In this document: positions 13,150 through 64,000 of the stretch, one piece after another
Numbering within the stretch: position 1 is the first letter of the stretch
Layout: each line of letters starts with the position of its first letter
DNA from: Paraescarpia echinospica
Taxonomy: Eukaryota; Annelida; Polychaeta; Sabellida; Siboglinidae
Reading direction: 5' to 3'
NCBI GenBank assembly: GCA_020002185.1
Contig: CM034537.1
Span: forward strand, 65,964,539 to 66,028,538
DNA: 64,000 bases
Made by a program: the position numbers and the translations under genes
Notes under the pieces: generated by a model
Seen by the model: the letters and a program-made list of their open reading frames with translations, nothing else
Databases searched by the model: none
What the model was told of the DNA's origin: nothing

Positions 13150-14060
13150 AAGACGCTGTGAGTGCTTTCTTTTGTTCGTCCAAACTTTCCAGACTCTCTC
13201 CAGTGTCTTATCACATTAGTGGAGAACAACCATGAAATACAGGAAGAGTAGTCAGAGTGTGTGTTTGGACACCAGAAAGATAGCTTGAACGCCATGTTGA
13301 ATGTGAAGGAGACCAATCATGCGGGTGGCTTTGTGCGGAATGGTTACAAACAATGTGCGTTTGTAGGTGAGCGCGGCGACGGATGTATACAAGACAAAGC
13401 GGATTTTCGGGGGACAGCAGAGGAATCACGACAGACGGGAAGCGTATCAAATGAGATGAAATGGAAATATAGTCTTAAAAAGCGACCATGTTTGTCTTAT
13501 TATCCGGAATCATTCCCTAGAGCCAGGATTTGTAATGGTATTAGACTATCTGTGGTATATTGTCAAAACAAAATATCTACCAACTATTTATTATCTAATT
13601 GTTTCGTGTACAATTTGAACTATTTGTTGGTGAAACATTCAAATTGCGAATAATGAGTCTGGCTTAGTAAGAGAAATTTCACATGCAGTAATCTATCCAT
13701 ATATTTCTTATGCTATTAGGAATACTACATTTATAAAGGAGGATCATAACAGTTCGGTTTAAGATCGTGTATAATGTCTACATACCAATATAGGCTGGAG
13801 ATGGTGACGTGGCAACAACTAATGAGGTGGCACGCTTAGAACAGCGAACTAAGGAAAAACACAAGAGCAAAGAGAATGGATGATCTGAGAGTACAGTTCA
13901 GGATATGTCTGAGCTCAGAATGAAGAATGGTAAGAAGCTAAAAATGTATGGGATGTTATGATGCAGATCGAGGCAGGCCGACTCCAAAAAAACGGAGGCG
14001 GTGAAACTGCGAGGCTGCAAGAAACAGTGCAGACCATAAATTATGATGGGAAGACTAAAA
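13150..14060. other. No supported gene
   Basis: A 130-codon plus-strand ORF (13261..13653) is the longest here. It has no recognisable domain, signal peptide or membrane segment and is overlapped on the other strand, so I leave it unassigned. Confidence 0.3.
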
Positions 14061-14062
14061 TT

Positions 14063-14289
<227 letters not shown>

Positions 14290-14748
14290 TAGATTGTATA
14301 TACAATATCCATTGCACTCATTATGTACAACATACATCTTTAACATTTGTAAGATGACAGCAGCAACTTGATAGCTAGAAATATTGGGTGTATAAAATCA
14401 TTGTTGGGCCGCAACATTTTAAGTTACAGGCTCGTTTGGCCCTTGACATTTTAGCCTAAGGTTGAACACTGCTCGAAGGTGACACATTTATGGAGTGTCC
14501 AATCGGTACTCTTTAAAACACATTCGACTGAAATTGTGACGGCGTATATTATAGGGTCAGGGTGTATTATTGCACTAAGTCGCGTTATGTACTTGGCTAA
14601 ACGATAACACCAGCCATAACCTTTTAATCAGAACTTAGCAATTACGAACATTAACATTTTTCAGTGGACAATAACGATTCCATTGTATGTAATTAGGCGA
14701 CAAACAAACACATGCCATTTCACCTTTCCATCCAATGTCGTTAGCTCC

Positions 14749-14754
14749 TTTATT
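14749..14754 (-). terminator. Candidate polyadenylation signal of the lectin gene
   Basis: AATAAA on the minus strand about 450 bp downstream of the lectin stop codon. It is the clearest hexamer in the likely 3' UTR, but no transcript evidence is available. Confidence 0.35.
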
Positions 14755-15203
14755 CAATAGTGTAACATAAATGTATATAAAGACCGGTTGTCTACAGTTG
14801 CAATACATATCTACCTTGCATATGTGGTTGGCATTGCTAAATTAATAGCACATGTTCACACATATTACACCCATAAATATATAGAGCACCTATAAACACG
14901 CACATCAAATGTACACCCGTACACCATCTGTATACAAGTGCATCAATTGCACGCACAACACTTGTGCAAACGTACAGCTAAGGTGATAGTCATCATGTCA
15001 TACCTGTTGCTGTGTTTAGTCCGTACATCTGTCGTCGGTATGGACAGGGCGACGACGTAGGTTGGGATTGGTGTGAATAGGGTATATTTTAGATGGGTAA
15101 CTCATTGGAACGTCAAGGCATACTGTGTCAGTGCTGCGTTCTCTTTTGCAGGAGAGCGACACTTCCGGCCGAGTCAGGCGAGTTTTGCTGAAGCGAGATA
15201 CTG

Positions 15204-57584
<42,381 letters not shown>

Positions 57585-57984
57585 CTAAGGCTACAACATA
57601 ACGTACGCTTGCAGGCTCGTAAACAGGGGTGCGACGGATGCGTACGCACCTCCCTCCCCCGCGGAGGCAAAAGATCCGCTCGAAGGAAAATAGTTCCACC
57701 CAAGGCCTCAAGAGGGTTTCAGTTGGATACCTCACCGGGGTGTAGTTGGAGTTTTAGAGTAGCCCCAAGGGGGTTCAGTTGTAGATCTCAATGGGGTGCA
57801 GTTGTGTGGTTCGGGGGAACCTGCAGTTGCTGCTCGAAAAAGACCCCCCAAAAACGTATGCTGTGAACAAATATCCAAATGAAAACCTGTCCTACGAGAA
57901 AATGTCCCAATGAACAACAGTTACTCTCCTTCTAGCATCACGTTCGATTAGTTTTTTCACTACTCTTGTTCTGAAGTTGTTGTC

Positions 57985-58310
57985 GCTCACTGGGTGACCT
58001 AACAGTGTTCACTGGGTAACCTAACAGTGTTCATTGGGTGACGTAACAACGTTCACTGGGCGACCTAACAGCGTTCACTGGACGACCTAACAGTGTTTAC
58101 TGGGCGACCTAACAGTGTTCACTGGGCGACCTAACAGTGTTCACTGGGCGACCTAACAGCGTTCACTGGGCGAGCTAACAATGTTCATCCGATGACCTAA
58201 CAGTGTACACTGGGTGACCTAAAATCGTTCACCGGGTGACCTAACACTGTTCACTCATTGACCTAACAGTGTTCACCGGGCGTAACAGTGTTCACTGAGT
58301 GACCTAACAT
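57985..58310. repeat. 22-bp minisatellite
   Basis: About 14 copies of actgggcgacctaacagtgt, slightly degenerate, just 5' of the LINE at 58411. Confidence 0.93.
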
Positions 58311-58410
58311 ATTCAAACGGATTACCAGCCGTTTTAAAGATTCTTCACGAATTGTATGTCGGCAAGGCAGTGTCAGTGCGAATCTGGTAACTCTAAGAGC
58401 CGCCCCTGTT

Positions 58411-61276
58411 ATGCCACACGATACGCCATCCGTCAATGTGGCATTACTGAATGCTCGTTCCGTGTGCAATAAAGCTATCAAAATCAACGGATACGTCGTT
58501 GAACACAAATGCGACATCTTGGCGATAACCGAGACGTGGTTAAGGAAGAGCGGTGACGAAGTTGTTATTGCTGAAGTGACCCCTCCCGGGTTCCTCTTCC
58601 ACCACGTGGCACGATCTTCTCGTCGTGGTGGCGGTGTTGCAATCTTGCACCGCGATACATTTACAACGAAGATTCTTCCTACTCTCCATTTGAATACCAT
58701 TGAACTTCTCCGTGTGCAGTTCTCTGCAGCCCATTCTATATCGTTCGACATGTGTGTCATCTACCACCCGCCTGCTTCAAGTAAGGCATCTGGAACTTCG
58801 TGTGAATTTTATGCTGAACTTGAATGCTTATTTACAGAAGCATCTGTTTCCGTTATACCAACCGTAATTGCTGGAGACTTTAATATTCATTTTGATGATG
58901 TAACGAAATCAGAACCGCTTCGCTATCTACTTGATTCCTACAATTTGCTGCAACACGTCCATTCGCCGACCCATAAAACAGGACATACATTGGACCTGGT
59001 GATAAGTCATGACAGCGATAACTTAGTATCTTCTGTTGTTGTTTATCCAGACTCCATATCGGACCACTATCGCATAGAACTGGCATTAAATGTGTTGAAA
59101 CCGTCAGCTGAAACTTCAGTAATTGCCAAGCGCAACTTCCGCATCATGGATGCTACAGTGTTTAATGATGACGTTAAATCTGTATGTTCTGGCATGTGTG
59201 CCCACGCTGACCGTCAGCAAGCGGAGGTCTTAGCATCGGACTACAACACCTGTCTCACTAACTGCTTAGACAAGCACGCTCCTTGGCGCTACGTACACGT
59301 CAGGAGCAACTCGCCGCATCCGTGGTATGACGCTGAGGTCGACGAAGCAAGAGAGAAGAGGCGAACGTGTGAGAATCTGTGGAGAAGAACAAAACTCGAA
59401 ATACACCGCCAATTATACGTCGCCGCTCGCGACGACTGCACTACAATGATAGCCAGTAAGAAAACCGAGTATTATCGCGGACAATTACAGAACGCTAATA
59501 ACAAGAACATGTTTCGCATTCTGAGATCACTCGACGTACACAACATGCAACTTCCTGAATTCTGCTCAGTGAAGGAAGGATGTGATAAATTCTCACGTTT
59601 CTTCCAAGAAAAGATCGAGAAATTATTGATTAACTTGCACTACCGCATTGCCGTTGACCCGACAGAGGACGAGACACGTTGTTTTACTGACCCAATTCAA
59701 GTGTTCGAGCCAACTACTACAGCCGAAATCACTAATATTCTTGGCACTACGAATAAGACATGCTCACTTGATCCACTACCAACTAAGCAACTAAATGACA
59801 ACATGGACAGTATCGTGCCTATCATCATACAAATTGTAAACGCTTCACTCGAGGAGGCAGTCATGCCTGTGCTGCTTAAGCACGCAATTGTCCGGCCATT
59901 GCTCAAGAAACAATCACTCAACAAGGACATACTCAACAACTACCGTCCAGTCAGCAACCTAAGCCATCTGTCAAAAGTCATAGAGAAAGTTATTGCGCGA
60001 AGGATCATCTCTCATATTTCCGATCAGCGAATGGAAGACTGTTTCCAATCAGCCTACCGGAAGAATCATTCAACTGAAACCGCACTATTGTGTGTAACAA
60101 ATGCCATGAAAGCCGCTATAGACAATAGACAAGGCACGGCACTAGTTCTTATTGACTTTAGTGCGGCCTTTGACACAATCAATCACAAGATAATGATCCA
60201 GCGCCTTCGGTTGCGTTACGGCATTGTTGGCAAGGCGCTTGGCTGGCTGCAATCCTATCTGCAGAGCCGGACCCAGCGTGTGATACGCGTAGGAGATGTT
60301 ACGATTACTGCCTCAAGATGTGTTCGTAACCTTGGTGTCGTTATGGATCGCCACCTCGATTTTAAGAAGCAAGTTTCAAGCATCGTCAGTGTGTGCTCAT
60401 TTCACCTGCGCCATATTAACCAGATGAGTCGTTATCTCCCAACGTCGACAAAGGAACGTGTCGTCAACGCCATTATTACATCAAGGCTTGATTACTGCAA
60501 TTCACTTCTATACGGCACTTCTGTCAACAACATCGCTCGACTGCAGAGAATGCACAACTTTGCTGCTAGGTTGATCCTACGCCGCCCACGGAGTGACAGC
60601 GCCATGCCTCTGTTGTGCATTCTTCACTGGTTGCCTGTAGCACACAGAATCGACTTTAAGCTATTAGTGTTTACATATAAAGCTGTGCATGGCGATGCCC
60701 CGAAATATTTATGCGACCTTGTATGCCCATACAAACCAACAAGAGCCCTGCGCTCTACCAACAATAACATGTTAACGGTCCTGCGGACTCATGTCAAAGC
60801 TGGGGACAATTCGTTTGCGGTCGCCGCAGCGACTTTGTGGAACACTTTGCCTAATGACATTAAAACGTCTGATTGTCTCTCTACTTTCAAGGCACGCTTA
60901 AAGACTAATTTTTTTTAGACTCGTTCTTGTCCAATGTGGCATAGTTTACTCTCTGCATTGATTTGTTTTATATCTCTTATGTATTAATTAACCTATTTAT
61001 ATATTTATTTTATACTTACATGTACATTAGTTCAGTTAAATGAATTGACAATGTCTTATTTCTACATAGAACTGTAGCTATGATCATTATTTTAATATAT
61101 TTATTTAATTACTGTATTTATTCGTATTTTACTAATATTTAAATTTTCTTTTAGAAAATGCATGCTTATTTAGCCATCATTAATATCTCTATCTGGGTTC
61201 TACATGTTGTAAAGCGCCACGAACAATTTATAATTGGATCTGGCGCTATATTAAATAAAATATATTATTATTATTA
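58411..61276 (+). mobile_element. CR1/L2-like LINE with an 835-codon ORF, RT core deleted
   Basis: The ORF 58411..60918 is open throughout. The AP-endonuclease is complete in motif content: LLNARSV, ITETWLR, CVIYHPP, IAGDFNIHFDD, HTLDLVIS, SDHYRIE. RT begins NYRPVSNLSHLSKVIEKVI, then STETALL and LIDFSAAFDTINH (motif A). After SYLQSRTQRVIRVGDVTI it goes straight to SRCVRNLGVVMDRHLDFKKQ, which normally follows the palm. The PQGSVLGP and YADD motifs are absent, an in-frame deletion of roughly 120 codons near 60280. The 3' UTR ends in a ttattattatta tail typical of L2/CR1 elements. It cannot reverse-transcribe by itself. Confidence 0.9.
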
Positions 61277-62133
61277 GTGCCAAATAACATTAAAAAAATT
61301 GAACAATTGAACAATTTAATTTATGGCGATGTGGCGTCAACAACTCAAATACTCTTTCAACATTCAAATACGCTAGTCTCCCCTACCCCAAAACACACAC
61401 AGGCGCGCACATACACACATACGCACGCACCCATAACATACAAATTAGTAGTATGCATCCGTCCGTACTGTTAGACAATGGTTTGCGCCGTGATTGTCAA
61501 TTTGGTGATGTACATCGCCTGGAGTGGCTTAAAAGCCTTACTCTAGCATGACAGTCTCTGCCGCACTTGTGGCAGACATAGGCAGTTGGCTGAGAAGAGA
61601 ATGCAGGATTGGTAGACCTCTGCTTTCGGTGGTGTCTCTTCTCAGCAAGATGTGTTGCGCTTGTTTCTTCTCCTCTTCTCATGCCTGTTTTAATGATCGA
61701 CTTCCAATGAGTGCGATCATCAGCGGCTGTCTCCCAGCTGTATGCGTTGATTCCCGCCATCTTCAAATCCCGTTTACACACGTCTTTGTACAGCAGATAT
61801 GGATGGACGGCCAATAGGACGCGTCTCAGTGACACGTTCACCATAGAGTACATGTTTGGGTGTACGATGTCGTTGGCTTAACAGCGTATATATGCTGAAA
61901 CACGAACCACGCTCCAGGATCTCTCTGATACAACGAAGGTGAAAGCTATTCAGTATCTTTTCTTGTCTTGTGTATGTTGTCCAGGCCTCACTGCTGTAGA
62001 GGAGTGTGCTCAGGATACACGCCTGATATACACGTAGTTTGGTATTCTCCGTCAATATAAAAACTATCCTGTTCAGTCTAGACATGACTTCTGCATTTTT
62101 TGCTATCCGCTTGTTAATTCAGCATCTGGTGAC

Positions 62134-62777
62134 CAGACTTGTTGGCAAGACGCAAGCTCTCGAATCGAGTCGAGTCTCAAGTCATTTCGCTATCGAGTCC
62201 GAGTTGAGTCTCTAGTCATCTCTGATCATTTCAAGTAGAGTATCGAGTCCATGAAACTTTCAAGTCGCCACTCGAATCACCTCTTGGAATTTCAAATCAA
62301 ATGTCGTCACTATTTCCATTCACTCAATCGTATTCGTACATATAGGATACGTATCAGTTATAACTGTTGCGATTATACAACGATGACTATGTTTACATAG
62401 TGGAGATAAAATGTTTCGTATAAGAACCGTACGCGTCATTTGCGGTCACATGTCTTCCATATTTATGTCGGTGTTACTAACCTACTGATGCTATATACTG
62501 AACCCGCTAGATGATGTGATTTTTCTTTCCAATAAATAGCAATCACGGTATTACACAGTAATGAGTAGTTTATAGCTGCAGATTATCGGCATTATATTCA
62601 AACCACATTTGCATGATTATTCGAGCAAGTCACATATTGACATAGGCGCGAGTCGTTGGCTGGAGTCGAGTCCCAGTCCGAGTCATTTCGCAGTCGAGTC
62701 CGAGTCGAGTCGCAAGTCACTGAAGTCACTCGAGTCGGATTCAAGTCGAGTTCTGGCGACTCGAGTCAACAAGACTG
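62134..62777. mobile_element. Non-autonomous hAT element
   Basis: The ends are inverted (CAGACTTGTTG and CAAGACTG-type complement, 10 of 11 matching). It is flanked by an 8-bp duplication with one mismatch (ctggtgac 62126..62133; ctggtgag 62778..62785). Subterminal gagtcgagtc repeats at both ends are typical of hAT. No transposase. It sits in the LINE at 61497..64000. Confidence 0.85.
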
Positions 62778-63656
62778 CTGGTGAGAAATTACTCGTGATT
62801 GTGGAGCCTATATATGTGAAGTTATTGATGACACAAAGAGTGTCACACTCTCAATCTTGATTAATAGTTGCATGACAACATCCTGCCCCATGACATTAGT
62901 TTTGATATTTCTATCTTTGCAGGGATGGGAGAGTCTTTCCATTAGTTGTTAAAGATCTTCCTCGGTGTGAATTACAAGCGCAGCAACATCAGCGAAATAC
63001 ATTTCCCGGATAAGGACTCGGTGGACATTTGCCTTAGCTTTCAATCGGGCGAGATTAAACAGCTTCCCGTCAGTTGTAGCGTGTAAGTAGACAGAACCCA
63101 TCCGTGTTTTACTTCGCTGTAGATCTCAAAGGGTTCGGGTGTAGCCCCGTTATAATTGACTGTGCCCTTCATGTTGTCATGGAAGGAGGAGATACCACTA
63201 AGCAGTTTAGGTGGACAACCAATGTTCTCCAGCAGGTTAAGTAATCCGCTTCTGATAACGAGGTCAAATGCCTTTGTGAGGTAGATGAAGGCAATCGACA
63301 TTTCTCTTCAAGTTGTCGAACTAAGAATATCATGTCTAATGTGGATCTTCCGGTTCTGAAGTCACATTGAGATTTATGATAGATGCGTTCAGTCAGAAAC
63401 TGCAGTCTGGCCAGTGCAACATGAGCAACAACCTTTCCCAAGACGCTCAACAGGGAGATGCCACAGTAGTTGTTGCAATCGCTACCATCACCTTTGATTT
63501 TGTACAGTGCCACTATATTTGCACCACGTATATTCTGAAGAACGGCCCCTCATTCTAACAGAGACAGAGAAGTTCATGCAAATGTTGCAGTAGTAAAAGC
63601 TTTCCATGCTTGATGATTTCGGATGGTAGGGCATCATTTCCAGGGCTTTTACATTG

Positions 63657-63722
63657 GTGAGTGAGTGAGTGAGTGAGTGAGTGAGTCAGTCAGTCAGTCA
63701 GTCAGTCAGTCAGTCAGTCAGT
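63657..63722. repeat. (GAGT)n to (CAGT)n microsatellite
   Basis: About seven GAGT units change abruptly to nine CAGT units. Confidence 0.95.
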
Positions 63723-64000
63723 AGCTTTGCTGAGCTCTTCCACTGTCGGTTCTATGTCTAGCTCTTCTATAATGGGCAAGCTCTCAATGGTGTCTAATGC
63801 CTTCTTGGTGATAGTATTTTCCCGGGAGTATAATTCGAGATAGTGCTCCACTCATCTGTTCATTAATTTTTTGTATTGCTGTCAGTGATGACTTCACCTG
63901 ACTTTGTTTTCAGTGGAACAGTCTTCTTTATGGATGGACATGTTGCTTTCTTAATTCCACCATACATGCCCCTGATAATCCTTGTGTCATATAACATGTG

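Larger units (their letters stand above)
61497..64000 (-). pseudogene. LINE polymerase, broken and interrupted by a hAT
   Basis: On the minus strand, 63513..63041 gives NNYCGISLLSVLGKVVAHVA, QCDFRTGRSTLDMIFLVRQL and FIYLTKAFDLV (motif A). About 62990..62850 gives the palm ADVAALVIHTEEDL (YADD decayed). 62085..61774 is the thumb (YQACILSTLLYSSEAWTTYT), and 61853..61497 is the tail with a C2H2 finger (CHKCGRDCHARVRLLSH). The hAT at 62134..62777 splits palm from thumb. Many stops. The element continues past the window edge. Confidence 0.8.

Overview
This is raw nuclear DNA from an animal. It is A+T-rich, dense in microsatellites and minisatellites, and full of LINE, Ty3/gypsy, DNA-transposon and Maverick/Polinton sequence. 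The only convincing host genes are built from GT-AG exons. A multi-domain lectin combining fucolectin-type F5/8C domains, an EGF-like module and a fibrinogen-like domain points to a lophotrochozoan, most likely a mollusc. That assignment is an inference from gene architecture only.

Host genes. On the minus strand I can chain nine exons of one lectin-like gene from 57584 down to a stop codon at 15204. In transcript order they encode the second half of an F5/8C (fucolectin) domain, an EGF-like module, a complete F5/8C domain in two exons, and a complete fibrinogen-like domain in five exons. All eight exon junctions are in phase. The 5' end lies beyond the window. A kringle-like exon (16475..16646) lies inside the last long intron but does not fit the main reading frame there. 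On the plus strand, 1988..2224 is the last exon of a small secreted cysteine-rich peptide gene.

Mobile DNA. The lectin intron between the EGF exon and the second F5/8C domain holds a complete-ended Maverick/Polinton (41984..55029, about 13.0 kb). It has terminal inverted repeats of about 308 bp and a perfect 6-bp target duplication. It carries an OB-fold protein, an unknown ORF and protein-primed DNA polymerase B on the plus strand. The minus strand carries capsid proteins, a membrane protein, a retrovirus-like integrase, two small conserved proteins, the packaging ATPase and a NADAR-domain gene. Integrase and ATPase are intact. Polymerase, major capsid, minor capsid and NADAR genes are interrupted by stops, frameshifts or deletions. 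I found no adenovirus-type protease.

Other elements are: LINE pieces at 1..400, 6500..9091, 9640..11570, 17640..18050, 35425..35690, 56420..56945 and 61497..64000; a LINE with an 835-codon ORF that lacks the RT catalytic core (58411..61276); a broken Ty3/gypsy element (21676..25660); a TA-flanked 3.06-kb foldback element (30118..33181); pogo and mariner-like transposase remnants (33.5..35.2 kb); a pogo-type MITE (4309..4492); and a non-autonomous hAT (62134..62777) nested in a LINE.

Tandem repeats cluster against the lectin exons. In two cases the repeat unit contains the splice-site sequence itself. The remaining stretches (400..1240, 2720..6500, 11.6..14.0, 25.7..27.9 and 39.2..42.0 kb) hold no gene I can support.
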